A DNA stretch of 64,000 nt. It comes from JAQUBU01 sp036677685. Lineage in GTDB: Bacteria > Bacillota > Syntrophomonadia > Syntrophomonadales > Syntrophomonadaceae. The notes beneath the pieces were generated by a model that did no database searches, was not told the DNA's origin, and saw only the letters and a program-made list of their open reading frames with translations. Numbering within the stretch: the stretch's first letter is position 1; every line of letters starts with the position of its first letter. The position numbers were made by a program, and so were the translations under genes. Location of the stretch: assembly GCA_036677685.1 (NCBI GenBank), contig JAVBWA010000011.1, positions 1 through 64,000 of the forward strand, written 5' to 3'. This document shows positions 9,316 to 17,776 of the stretch, piece after piece.

Positions 9316-9516
9316 ATGGGTAAAACAACACTTAAAATTGAAGGAATGTCTTGCAACCACTGTAAAATGGCGGTTGAAAAAGCCCTCAAAGGAGTGGCCG
9401 GGGTAACCGGTGCTCAGGTGGACCTGTCCAAGCAGGAAGCGGTTGTGGACGGCGCGGCGGACAAGTCCGCAATGGTTAAAGCAGTCGATCAGGCTGGATT
9501 CAAAGTTGTGGAATAG
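9316..9516 (+). CDS. copZ: Copper chaperone CopZ
   Basis: A 66-residue single heavy-metal-associated domain with the Cu(I) site MSCNHC near residue 11. Such chaperones shuttle Cu(I) to the N-terminal domains of CopA and can deliver copper to CsoR. Length and the beta-alpha-beta-beta-alpha-beta pattern match the family exactly. CGGAGGTGAT gives a strong ribosome site. Last gene of the copper operon, followed by a terminator. Confidence 0.95.
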   Translation: MGKTTLKIEGMSCNHCKMAVEKALKGVAGVTGAQVDLSKQEAVVDGAADKSAMVKAVDQAGFKVVE

Positions 9517-9539
9517 GAATATAATATTCAGGTACTATA

Positions 9540-9566
9540 GGAGATGGCGAACCCGCTGTCTCCTTT
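9540..9566 (+). terminator. Terminator of the copper operon
   Basis: GGAGATGGCG, loop AACC, CGCTGTCTCC forms a 10-bp stem (two G-U pairs) followed by TTTAAT. It lies 24 bases after the copZ stop. Confidence 0.7.
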
Positions 9567-9701
9567 AATGTACGGGGACACACCCCTTTATTACTTCTAT
9601 TTACTTCTTAATTGCCATTATTAAATATCTGTAGGCTTATTGATCCCAGGCATTTCCTCGGGGAATGTCCCCATTTTGGTGTACGGGCACACACCCCTTA
9701 A
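9567..9701. repeat. Pair of 24-bp direct repeats around a palindrome
   Basis: AATGTACGGGGACACACCCCTTTA (9567-9590) and GGTGTACGGGCACACACCCCTTAA (9678-9701) are direct repeats 111 bases apart. Between them lies a GGGGA-ATG-TCCCC palindrome (about 9660-9672). The right repeat supplies the stop codon of the dedA gene. Such GTACGGGGACA units resemble the ends of small non-autonomous elements; no transposase is present. Confidence 0.5.
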
Positions 9702-10342
9702 TTTTGTTTTCTTTCCCGCAAGAAGCCGATAATGGCAGGCAGAAGTGAGATGAAGATTATGCCGAAGATAACCAGGGTAAAGTTTTTCTCCACGAACGGG
9801 ATGTTGCCGAAGGAATAGCCTCCGAACAGGAAAAGCAATACCCAGCCTACACTTCCGCAGATGTTATAAATGAGAAAACGCGGATAGGACATCTGTCCGA
9901 TACCCGCTACAAAAGGGGCAAATGTTCGAATAATAGGAATAAACCTGGCAATAACTATGGTTTTGCCGCCATGTTTCTCATAAAAATTATGGGTCCGAAC
10001 CAGGTATTCCTTTTTTAAGAATCGTACATTTTCTCTCTCAAATATCTTTGGTCCTATATAACGGCCGATTTGATAATTGACCACATTGCCCAGGATGGCT
10101 GCAGACATAAGCAGTAATGTTATGACCGGGAGGTTGATTTCCCCGCTGGCGGCCAGGGCTCCCAAAACAAAGATTAAAGAATCACCAGGCAGAAATGGTG
10201 TTACGACCAGACCGGTCTCGCAAAAAATAACCATAAAGAGAATAAAATAGGCTCCGGTACCATAATTATTGATTAATTCAAGCAGATGCTGATCTAAATT
10301 TATTACAAAATCCAACAGGGCAATACTAATGTTAGCGTCCAT
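9698..10342 (-). CDS. DedA family membrane protein
   Basis: A 214-residue DedA/SNARE-associated (VTT) family protein of the cytoplasmic membrane. Family members flip or scavenge lipid carriers such as undecaprenyl phosphate and support membrane homeostasis. Signature parts are CETGLVVTPFLPGDS near residue 43 and ARFIPIIRTFAPFVAG near 134, with re-entrant and transmembrane helices between. A TTG directly precedes the ATG at 10342; the AAAGGGA ribosome site six bases before the ATG fixes the start. It is a single gene between the copper operon and hfq. Substrate not predictable. Confidence 0.88.
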   Translation of the reverse strand: MDANISIALLDFVINLDQHLLELINNYGTGAYFILFMVIFCETGLVVTPFLPGDSLIFVLGALAASGEINLPVITLLLMSAAILGNVVNYQIGRYIGPKIFERENVRFLKKEYLVRTHNFYEKHGGKTIVIARFIPIIRTFAPFVAGIGQMSYPRFLIYNICGSVGWVLLFLFGGYSFGNIPFVEKNFTLVIFGIIFISLLPAIIGFLRERKQN

Positions 10343-10546
10343 CAAAATTCCCTTTCCTAACTATACATCTCTCCTGGAATGATTGTTCCTTTTACCTGAA
10401 TATATTTGCCCTTATATCATAATACCTGTGAGACTGTAAATAATCACAATCCCACAGGCTTACCTGCTCCAAATGAGTGAGCCAAAGCTTTATTCACACC
10501 CTGAATGTTTTATCCCATTTACGATGATATATCAGGGCTTCGTCTA

Positions 10547-10792
10547 TTAATTATCGGTTTTAATCTCCAGATTGAGATTGCCAATAGGTCTTACCGGGGC
10601 TACGGTAGATATGGCGTGCTTGTATACGAGTTGTTGTTTTTGATCGAGCTCAACAATAACTGTGAAATTGTCAAAACCCTTGACCATGCCTTTTATTTGA
10701 AATCCGTTTACCAAAAAGATGGTTACCGGTATTTTATCCTTTCTTACCTGATTGAGAAAAGCATCCTGCAGATTCATCTGGTTTTTGGTCAT
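10547..10792 (-). CDS. hfq: RNA chaperone Hfq
   Basis: An 81-residue Sm-like hexameric RNA chaperone that pairs small RNAs with mRNAs. Sm1 (VTIFLVNGFQIKGMVKGFDNF) and Sm2 (YKHAISTVAP) motifs are intact. An ATG at 10810 would add six residues but has no ribosome site; GGAGG inside that extension lies 11 bases before the ATG at 10792 and gives the usual N-terminus MTKNQMNLQDAFLNQ, so I prefer 10792. It follows miaA after about 50 bases, the widespread miaA-hfq pairing. Confidence 0.95.
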   Translation of the reverse strand: MTKNQMNLQDAFLNQVRKDKIPVTIFLVNGFQIKGMVKGFDNFTVIVELDQKQQLVYKHAISTVAPVRPIGNLNLEIKTDN

Positions 10793-10843
10793 CTGAGCGA
10801 AATCCTCCATTCAATAAATATATCTATGTTTACATTCTACATA

Positions 10844-11770
10844 CTAATTAATTGTCCTGCCAATGTAAACCGAAATTTTTCGAGCTAATTCATCATCATT
10901 AGGGTATTCCTGCACATTAATCCAGTGTATTCGTTTATCTTTATTGAACCAGGTATATTGACGTTTGGCATAACGCCTGGTCTCCCGTTTTATTTCTTCG
11001 GTCATTTGTTCCCGGCTAAGAAAGCCTTCCAGGTAATTATATACCTGTTTGTAACCCAGGGCCTGCATGGAATTCAGGGTCAGATCATAACCTTTCTCAC
11101 GAAGGGTTTTAACTTCCTCTATTAATCCGTGTCTTAACATTTGATCGACCCGCAAATCAATTCTTTTATACAATTCCGGTCTTTCTAAATAGAGTCCCAC
11201 TACGGCGAGATTATATGTGTTTTCTCGCTTTTTCTGCAGGGAAGAAAACGATTCGCCAGTTAATTCATAGACTTCCAGAGCGCGTACTATTCTTTTCTGA
11301 TCATTGGCACTGATTTTGGCGGCATAAACCGGATCAACAGATCTCAGATGCGTGTAAACAAAATCCATTCCCTTATCTTCTATTATTTGGTTCCATTGGT
11401 CGCGAACTTTTTGCCGCGATTCCAAAGGGAAAAATGTGTAATCATCCACCACTGATTGAAAATACAGACCGGTACCGCCAACTAAAAGGGGTGTTTTACC
11501 TTTTTCATTTAAATCACAAATCAACTTCTTGGTCATCTTCTGGTACTGGGCTACACTAAAATCTTCATCCGGCCTGACAAAATCAATAAGATGATGAGTC
11601 ACCACAGCCTGTTCGGCTGGAGATGCTTTAGCGGTCCCAATGTTCATATCCTTATAAATCTGCATGGAATCACAGGAGATAATCTCCGCGTCAATGGTTT
11701 GTGCAACTTTAATCGATGTACTGGTTTTGCCTACCGCAGTCGGTCCAACAATGGCTGCTAATTTGTACAA
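10844..11770 (-). CDS. miaA: tRNA dimethylallyltransferase MiaA
   Basis: A 308-residue enzyme that adds a dimethylallyl group to N6 of A37 in tRNAs reading UNN codons, the substrate later methylthiolated by MiaB. The P-loop GPTAVGKTSTS is at residues 9-19, followed by DSMQIYKDMNIGTAK, HHLIDF and GGTGLYFQSV. Translation starts at TTG 11770 with GAGGTGA upstream. In the same cluster and direction as miaB, so both A37 steps are encoded together. A repeat element separates it from the upstream methyltransferase gene. Confidence 0.96.
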   Translation of the reverse strand: MYKLAAIVGPTAVGKTSTSIKVAQTIDAEIISCDSMQIYKDMNIGTAKASPAEQAVVTHHLIDFVRPDEDFSVAQYQKMTKKLICDLNEKGKTPLLVGGTGLYFQSVVDDYTFFPLESRQKVRDQWNQIIEDKGMDFVYTHLRSVDPVYAAKISANDQKRIVRALEVYELTGESFSSLQKKRENTYNLAVVGLYLERPELYKRIDLRVDQMLRHGLIEEVKTLREKGYDLTLNSMQALGYKQVYNYLEGFLSREQMTEEIKRETRRYAKRQYTWFNKDKRIHWINVQEYPNDDELARKISVYIGRTIN

Positions 11771-11919
11771 ACTTTCACCTCGCGAATTTTGCCAATATTC
11801 TTAGCCTATTCTGTCCTCCACACCCGGTTTTCTACTTAAGAGACTAATATTTTAAATAATTCTAAATAATTAAATTATTAATATTATTAAAAAATTGTTA
11901 ATTAGTTTTTTAGGGTACC

Positions 11920-11990
11920 GGAAGAAACTGCGGAGCAGTTTCAACACACTACTGCAACGAGGCGGAGGACATCTTTTCGCATCTTTATAA
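11920..11990 (-). repeat. Structured interspersed repeat, copy A (internally deleted)
   Basis: Read on the minus strand, it starts TTATAA, continues GCGAAAAGATGTCC, jumps to GCCTCGTTGCAG and ends with the hairpin AAACTGC-TCC-GCAGTTT (11925-11941). About 50 bases of the interior seen in the 41.7-kb copies are missing. Its first TAA is the stop codon of the methyltransferase gene that ends at 11985. Confidence 0.75.
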
Positions 11991-12761
11991 CTCCATCATT
12001 CCGTAGCTTATCTTATTGTGAGGGCTGAAATTTAGCTTTATCAGCCCCAGTCTTTCAAACTCCATGCTCTCTGTCATTTCTTTAACCACTACCCGCTTCC
12101 GGGCTACCCGCCCGGCTTCACTTAGGCTGGCAGCGCTTATCTCCTGATGATTGGCCATCTGTCTGAGCGGTGCAATTGCCTGACTTGCCAGAATGGGTTT
12201 GCGAAACATGGGATCGAAATAGACAATATCAAACGAATTGTCCGGCAGGGATTTAAGATAATCATAATGATAAGTATTTACAACCTCAATATTTTTAATC
12301 GCATCATTCAGCCATTTCATTGATGAGTTGTACAATCTCATACCCCATTTGACTATCATGGCAATTGCCCTCGATGATTCCAGGCCGACTATTTTGCCCC
12401 CTTCGGAAAAGTAGGAGGCTACAATAGCATCGGCTCCCAGCCCCAGGGTACAGTCCAGAAGACTATCGCCAACTTCAAGCCCGCAAGCTTTGATCAGATT
12501 GTCATGCTGCTTGAATTTCCGGTACGCGGCAATCCGGTTTTTGGCCATGCTGGGATGAAAAAAAAATACTTCACCGCCAAAATGCAAAACCGGTCCTTCC
12601 GGCTGCCATACCACAATCCCCGCGGCTTCCTGTTCCCTGGCTAGAAGCTCGATACTCTTCCTTTGCCGGGGTACGAAGACAAATCCGCTTTCTTCAATAA
12701 AGCTTGCGAAATCTTGACTAATTGATGTATTGGACTGGGTTGTAGTGGCGATAATTTTCAC
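11985..12761 (-). CDS. RsmJ-like class I SAM-dependent methyltransferase
   Basis: A 258-residue Rossmann-fold methyltransferase resembling the Firmicute proteins related to RsmJ (16S rRNA guanine N2-methylation), though target specificity is not proven. The SAM-binding motif I is LLDCTLGLGADA (about residue 100), and the catalytic-type motif IV is YFDPMF (about 180), a variant of (D/N)PPY. Start is GTG 12761 with GAGGT upstream, only five bases after the mutL stop, so the genes are co-transcribed. The stop TAA lies at the boundary of repeat copy A. Confidence 0.8.
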   Translation of the reverse strand: MKIIATTTQSNTSISQDFASFIEESGFVFVPRQRKSIELLAREQEAAGIVVWQPEGPVLHFGGEVFFFHPSMAKNRIAAYRKFKQHDNLIKACGLEVGDSLLDCTLGLGADAIVASYFSEGGKIVGLESSRAIAMIVKWGMRLYNSSMKWLNDAIKNIEVVNTYHYDYLKSLPDNSFDIVYFDPMFRKPILASQAIAPLRQMANHQEISAASLSEAGRVARKRVVVKEMTESMEFERLGLIKLNFSPHNKISYGMMEL

Positions 12762-12766
12762 ATCTG

Positions 12767-14530
12767 CTACCTCTTAAACATCCGGTCAAGCTCGCGCCGG
12801 CTTAATTTTATCATGGTGGGACGGCCGTGGGGACAATTCATATAGTTTTCCACCCTTAACAGTTCTTCTATAATCGTTTCCATTTCCTGATGGTTTAAGC
12901 GATTCCCCGCCTTAACCGCCTGCCGGCAGGCCATCTTTATAATCGCGGTTTCGAGCAAATCGACATTTTTACTCTCCGAAAGCAAATCGATGATTTCAAT
13001 AATACTTTCTTTCTCCTGTCCCGCCAGGAATACCGGAATCGATCTAACGACTATCGAGTTGTAAGACATAAGCTCAAGCTGAAAACCCAAATCGGCGAAA
13101 AAAGCCAAACTGCTTTCCACAACTTCCATCTGCTGCCCGGAAAGTTCCAGGCTCAAAGGAAAAGCCAGAATCTGTGCGATTTCATTGCTTCCCGAGTATA
13201 TCTTTTTTAAACGGGAATACATTATCCGCTCATGGGCTGCATGCTGGTCAACTATCCAGAGTGATTCATCTTCTTCCATTATTATGTAGGAATTTAGTGT
13301 CTGGGCGATTACTTTAAATTGCCGGCTGTTATTGTCCTCCCAGGGCGGCAGTTCGGCAAGCGGTGAACCCAAGACTCCTTCCCTGCTTGGGGGGTTGGGG
13401 ATTACTAATTGCCCGCTGGATGCAAACTCGCCGGGCAGTGATTCAACCACCACCCATTCCGGCCCCAATTTCTTTAAAGGCTGGTAGTTACAATTCTCCC
13501 GTTTGGCGGCTGGGGATTGGGAAGTCCAGGAAACATCAACCGGGAGGTCCTGATTATCCAAAGCGTTGCGCAGAACCTCATTTATCATTTTGAATACCGC
13601 TTTTTCATCGCGAAACCTCACTTCGCTTTTCTGGGGATGCACATTTACATCAAGTTGATCCGGCGGAATAGAAAGATGCAGAATAACTACAGGTTGTTCG
13701 CGGGATACCAGCAAGCCCCGGTAAGCGGTGTCAACCGCCTTATACAACATGGGGCTTCTAACCGGACGGTTGTTGACAAAAAAGAACTGGTTTTTTCGGT
13801 TGTGCCGGCTGACTGCCGGTGTTGATACAAGTCCGCTCAAAGAGTAGCTATAGCCCCGGAAGCTTACGTCCAGCAGGTTCTTGTTATAATCCTTGCCAAA
13901 AACCGCAATTATCGCATCGCGAAGCTTCCCGTTGCCGGGAGTCTTAAAATATTGTTTCTTTTCATTGCGATAGGAAAAAGATATATCCGGCCTGGCCAGG
14001 GCATATTTACAAACGGTTTCATATACGTTGCCGGCCTCCGTAACCGGTGACTTGAGGAATTTTTTGCGGGCCGGGGTATTATAAAACAGGTCTTTAATAA
14101 TTATTTTAGTGCCATGTGATGAAGGATAATGCTCGATCTCCAGCAACTGCCCGCCCTCGATGCGGGCATGCACCGGATTATCATGGTCGCGGCTGCTGTA
14201 TATGTCAACCCGTGCTACCGATGCGATACTGGGCAGAGCCTCCCCCCGGAACCCCATGGTTACAATGGCTGACAGATCGCTTTCGCTCTGAATTTTGCTG
14301 GTGGCATGACGCAGAAAAGCCAGGGGCAGTTCATCATAGCTTATCCCCTCACCGTCATCCTCAACTTCAATGCTTTCAAGCCCCGCCTGGACTATCCCCA
14401 CATTGATCCGCCCCGAACCGGCGTCGATGGAGTTCTCCAAGAGTTCTTTGACAATTGACGCCGGTCTTTCGATTACTTCACCGGCGGCAATCTGGTTTAT
14501 TAGATTCTCATCCAATAATCTTATGGTCAT
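12767..14530 (-). CDS. mutL: DNA mismatch repair protein MutL
   Basis: A 587-residue MutL. The N-terminal GHKL ATPase has NQIAAGEVIERPASIVKELL, the DDGEGI box and GFRGEALPSI. The C-terminal endonuclease domain has ACRQAVKAG and CPHGRP, and the motif DQHAAHERIMYS. In the MutL endonuclease motif DQHA-x2-E-x4-E, the first glutamate is kept but the last is serine here. MutL couples mismatch recognition by MutS to strand nicking. It starts five bases after the HDAC-like gene and is followed after five bases by the methyltransferase gene, so it lies within one operon with mutS further upstream. Confidence 0.96.
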   Translation of the reverse strand: MTIRLLDENLINQIAAGEVIERPASIVKELLENSIDAGSGRINVGIVQAGLESIEVEDDGEGISYDELPLAFLRHATSKIQSESDLSAIVTMGFRGEALPSIASVARVDIYSSRDHDNPVHARIEGGQLLEIEHYPSSHGTKIIIKDLFYNTPARKKFLKSPVTEAGNVYETVCKYALARPDISFSYRNEKKQYFKTPGNGKLRDAIIAVFGKDYNKNLLDVSFRGYSYSLSGLVSTPAVSRHNRKNQFFFVNNRPVRSPMLYKAVDTAYRGLLVSREQPVVILHLSIPPDQLDVNVHPQKSEVRFRDEKAVFKMINEVLRNALDNQDLPVDVSWTSQSPAAKRENCNYQPLKKLGPEWVVVESLPGEFASSGQLVIPNPPSREGVLGSPLAELPPWEDNNSRQFKVIAQTLNSYIIMEEDESLWIVDQHAAHERIMYSRLKKIYSGSNEIAQILAFPLSLELSGQQMEVVESSLAFFADLGFQLELMSYNSIVVRSIPVFLAGQEKESIIEIIDLLSESKNVDLLETAIIKMACRQAVKAGNRLNHQEMETIIEELLRVENYMNCPHGRPTMIKLSRRELDRMFKR

Positions 14531-14535
14531 AGCCT

Positions 14536-15882
14536 TTATAAAACCTTTTCTAAATCTCTTTGTAAACTGCGAATGCGGAATTCATCATTTATTCGATCCT
14601 GCAGGTAAAGCAGTTCAAAATGATGGTTGTCCCGCATGTCAAAATAGGCCTGCCGCGCTTGTTCATGGCACTGCTGGCAGGCATTGGCCGGTATGGATAT
14701 GCAGTAAACCCGGTAATTCATGCCATTGCGCTGCTGGGCCCGGGAATCGATTTTCCGGTAGCCTGCGCAATGCGGGCAAATGCGAACGAGGTTGTTTTGT
14801 TCTTCATGAATATATTCCGTATCATAGAAAATACTGTTGTAATAGCGGTGAAAATCCCCGCTCTGTTTTTTATTCCGGGCAACCACTTCTTCCCGGTTCT
14901 TATAGACTGCCCATTGCTTTTCCACCATGTTTTTAATGTATTCCAAATTGCGCGGGGATTCTTTAATACGGCCGTCCACAAAGTCCGGTTCGCGCAGGTT
15001 GGAATAGTCGATTCCGGCCATAGCCATTATCAGGCCCATGTTTATATAAGGCAATGCGGTTTCCACGGAATAACCGCCTTCAAGTACGGCAATATCCGGT
15101 GCCAGTTTGGAATTGAGCGCGGCATAGCCCTTGGCGGTGAAAGCCATGTTGGCCAGCGGGTCGCTGTAATGATTGTCCTGTCCGGCTGAATTGACTAGCA
15201 GATCCGGTTTAAAGTCTTCCAGCATGGGCAGAATCAGGTTGTCAATGGCGTAATGTATTCCGGTATCGGTGGTTTTAGGTGCCAGGGGTATATTAATGGT
15301 GGTTCCGTAGGCGGTCGGGCCGCCCAATTCATCCATAAATCCCGAACCGGGAAACAAAGTCCGTCCATCCTGGTGGAAAGAAACGAACAAGACATCCGGG
15401 TCATGATAATAAATCTCCTGGGTGCCGTCCCCGTGATGCACATCGGTGTCTACTATGGCAATCCGTTTCACTCCGTATTTTTTACGCAGGTACTCAATCA
15501 TAATCGCTTCATTATTAATATTGCAAAATCCCCGGTTCCCATGACTGACGGTCATGGCATGATGTCCGGGAGGACGGATAATGGCAAAGCCGTTTTTCAC
15601 TTCCCCCTGCATAAACGCATCGGCAATGACCAGAGCGGAACCTACCGATACCAAATGCGCTTCAAGAATTTGTGATTCAACATCCGGTATGCAGAAGTGC
15701 ACCCGGGCCACATCCTTTATTTCAGCCAGGCGCGGGTGATATTCCTGGATTTGCGGCAAGTCCATTATGCCCTCTTCGAAAATCTGATCCCGGGTATAGA
15801 GAAGCCGCTCTTCCCGCTCGGGATGAGTGGGTGAAATTGCCCAGTCGAAAGCCGGGAAAAATAGTATACCGGTCTTTTTCAT
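14536..15882 (-). CDS. Histone-deacetylase-family hydrolase with cysteine-rich C-terminal extension
   Basis: A 448-residue protein. Residues 1 to about 310 form an arginase/HDAC-fold deacetylase (acetoin-utilisation or acetylpolyamine amidohydrolase type) with IRPPGHHA, the zinc-ligand motif DTDVHHGDGT (about 142), VSFHQDGRTLFPGSG and VNSAGQDNHYSDPLAN carrying the last ligand. After about 310 comes an extension with CPHC and CQQC pairs (LVRICPHCAGY, ANACQQCHEQA) that looks like a zinc ribbon, not part of ordinary HDAC proteins. ATG overlaps the hyuA-like stop by four bases (ATGA), so translation is coupled. The substrate is presumably an acetylated small molecule or protein. Confidence 0.85.
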   Translation of the reverse strand: MKKTGILFFPAFDWAISPTHPEREERLLYTRDQIFEEGIMDLPQIQEYHPRLAEIKDVARVHFCIPDVESQILEAHLVSVGSALVIADAFMQGEVKNGFAIIRPPGHHAMTVSHGNRGFCNINNEAIMIEYLRKKYGVKRIAIVDTDVHHGDGTQEIYYHDPDVLFVSFHQDGRTLFPGSGFMDELGGPTAYGTTINIPLAPKTTDTGIHYAIDNLILPMLEDFKPDLLVNSAGQDNHYSDPLANMAFTAKGYAALNSKLAPDIAVLEGGYSVETALPYINMGLIMAMAGIDYSNLREPDFVDGRIKESPRNLEYIKNMVEKQWAVYKNREEVVARNKKQSGDFHRYYNSIFYDTEYIHEEQNNLVRICPHCAGYRKIDSRAQQRNGMNYRVYCISIPANACQQCHEQARQAYFDMRDNHHFELLYLQDRINDEFRIRSLQRDLEKVL

Positions 15883-17558
15883 TTCGCCACCCCCTTGAAT
15901 TCGCTGATAAAGCCGGGTGATATCTGAATTCCTACGTCGAACAGCCTGCCTACCCGGTCCCAGCCCCGAATAATATTGAACTGTTCTTCCATATAAAAGC
16001 TGGAATCCTCGAGGTAAGCGGCCATCCCGCGCTGCTGCCCGATTTCATTCAGATACTGGCGGGCCAGGTTCTTGGCGTCTTCCAATTGCATGTTACGCTT
16101 TTGCTTGAGGCTGCCTTTAAAACCGCCCGGATCAATGGTAAAGAAATCGTTGGGTGTATCCACATGCAGGTCCACCGCCAGAGTGGGCCGGACCACCGAA
16201 GCACCTAAAGCATTGGCTACCCTCGAATAATTGTGCAGGTAGTGTTCGACTTCCATGCGCTCGGCCAGCATCGGTACGATCGGCGGGGCTGCCGCACCGA
16301 TGCCGATGATTCTCTGCAACTTGAATTTCTTTTTATTGACTACTTCCCATACTTTGTAAGCGGGTTCGTTTTCCCATTCTCTAAACATGGCTTCAATATT
16401 TTCCTGAAGCTGTCCGACAACCAGATCGATAACTCGTGAACACAGATCGTCAATGCTAATCCCTGCTTGCGCTGCCAGTTCTTCCAAGAGGTTTTCGGAA
16501 CGCTTGACTTCTCCAATTTCCAGTTTCAACCCATAGTTGAAAGCATCGGTAACGGTGGCGGCATCGCCGCCGAAGCAAGCCGCCGCTCCTTTGCGATATG
16601 ACGCCAGGACCGGAGTACCTCCCTGCAGTTCGATAAAACTGTCACCGCCCAGTGCGACTGATTTAACGGCAAAGGCATTGATTTGGGTATACTTACCTTC
16701 GATGTTGGCCCCTTTGGAAGCATAGAGGGGCTGTCCTCCAATCAATAAAGAAATATCGGAGGTAGTTCCGCCGATGTCCAGCACTACCGAGTTCAATTGA
16801 TCCCGGGTAATTGCCACTCCTCCCATGGTGCTGGCGGCCGGACCGGAAAACATCGTTTCACAGGGGCGGCTGCGCGATATTTCCAGGGGAATGGTGCCGC
16901 CATCCGCCTTCAAGATATGTACTTCACAGTCCAGATTCCGTGCTTTGATCGCTTTGGCGATTGCAGCGGCAAATTGCTGCCATTCTTCCAGGGTCATGGC
17001 TGTGTAATAAGTAGTGGCAGCCCGGCGCGGAAAGTTAAGTCTGCATGATATCTCAGAGCCTGTGACCAGCAAACACTCGGCATATTTTTTGGCAAAAAGC
17101 CCTTGCACCTGTTTTTCCAGGCTGTTATTGCGGTTGGAAAACTTGCCGGCAACCGCCGCTCTTTTAATTCCCGCCGCTTTAATCTGCGCAATTACATCGA
17201 TAATTTCTTTTTCATCTGCAGCTTCAATAATATTGCCGCGAAAATCTACACTTCCTTTAAGGAAATAGGTATCCGGGCATATATCATAAGATTGCGGCGG
17301 CAGTCCATGTCCTGGTATCAGGATCAGGGCAGTGCGTTCTCCTCTACCGGTTGCAAGCAGATTGGTTATCAGGGTGGTGCTCAATACTATACGGGATATA
17401 TCCTTATTGGCGGATTTTAATAACTCATCCAGGACTTCCAGCAGCGAATTCTGCAGATTGCCTTCATCGGTCGGTTTTTTTACGGCTGCGACAATCGCCC
17501 CTTCATCAAAGAGCACCCCGTCAGTATAAGTCCCTCCTACATCAATGCCGATTAACAT
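15879..17558 (-). CDS. Hydantoinase/oxoprolinase family protein (HyuA-like)
   Basis: A 559-residue protein of the hydantoinase A/5-oxoprolinase family, which uses ATP to open cyclic amides. It begins with the ATPase-like phosphate motif MLIGIDVGGTYTDGVLFDEG and has LDIGGTTSDISLLIGG near residue 250 and VALGGDSFIEL near 300. The partner subunit HyuB is not nearby. A GGAGGTGGTGGG tract precedes the ATG. It lies 218 bases after mutS and overlaps the HDAC-like gene, an unusual pair between mutS and mutL. Whether it still acts on hydantoins or another lactam cannot be told. Confidence 0.85.
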   Translation of the reverse strand: MLIGIDVGGTYTDGVLFDEGAIVAAVKKPTDEGNLQNSLLEVLDELLKSANKDISRIVLSTTLITNLLATGRGERTALILIPGHGLPPQSYDICPDTYFLKGSVDFRGNIIEAADEKEIIDVIAQIKAAGIKRAAVAGKFSNRNNSLEKQVQGLFAKKYAECLLVTGSEISCRLNFPRRAATTYYTAMTLEEWQQFAAAIAKAIKARNLDCEVHILKADGGTIPLEISRSRPCETMFSGPAASTMGGVAITRDQLNSVVLDIGGTTSDISLLIGGQPLYASKGANIEGKYTQINAFAVKSVALGGDSFIELQGGTPVLASYRKGAAACFGGDAATVTDAFNYGLKLEIGEVKRSENLLEELAAQAGISIDDLCSRVIDLVVGQLQENIEAMFREWENEPAYKVWEVVNKKKFKLQRIIGIGAAAPPIVPMLAERMEVEHYLHNYSRVANALGASVVRPTLAVDLHVDTPNDFFTIDPGGFKGSLKQKRNMQLEDAKNLARQYLNEIGQQRGMAAYLEDSSFYMEEQFNIIRGWDRVGRLFDVGIQISPGFISEFKGVAK

Positions 17559-17776
17559 CTGATCCCACCACCTCCATACTAATTATCGTTTAATCCATAC
17601 CGTAATATTCCCGAAAAGCCCGGACTTTTTATATACTATGGCCAGGTATGTTCTATTCTAATTTTGCTTATTCTAATGCCATTTAGCGCCATGTTCCCTC
17701 GCCTTTATCTCTTTTCGTCCACATTACGGTACGTCTTTCCCTATGTCTTTTTTCATAATTGTTTCATCAATATCCC

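Noticed and set aside
14718..15189. Frames opposite or alongside the HDAC-like gene
   Set aside because: They lie inside a long gene with intact catalytic motifs and have no ribosome sites or recognisable domains.
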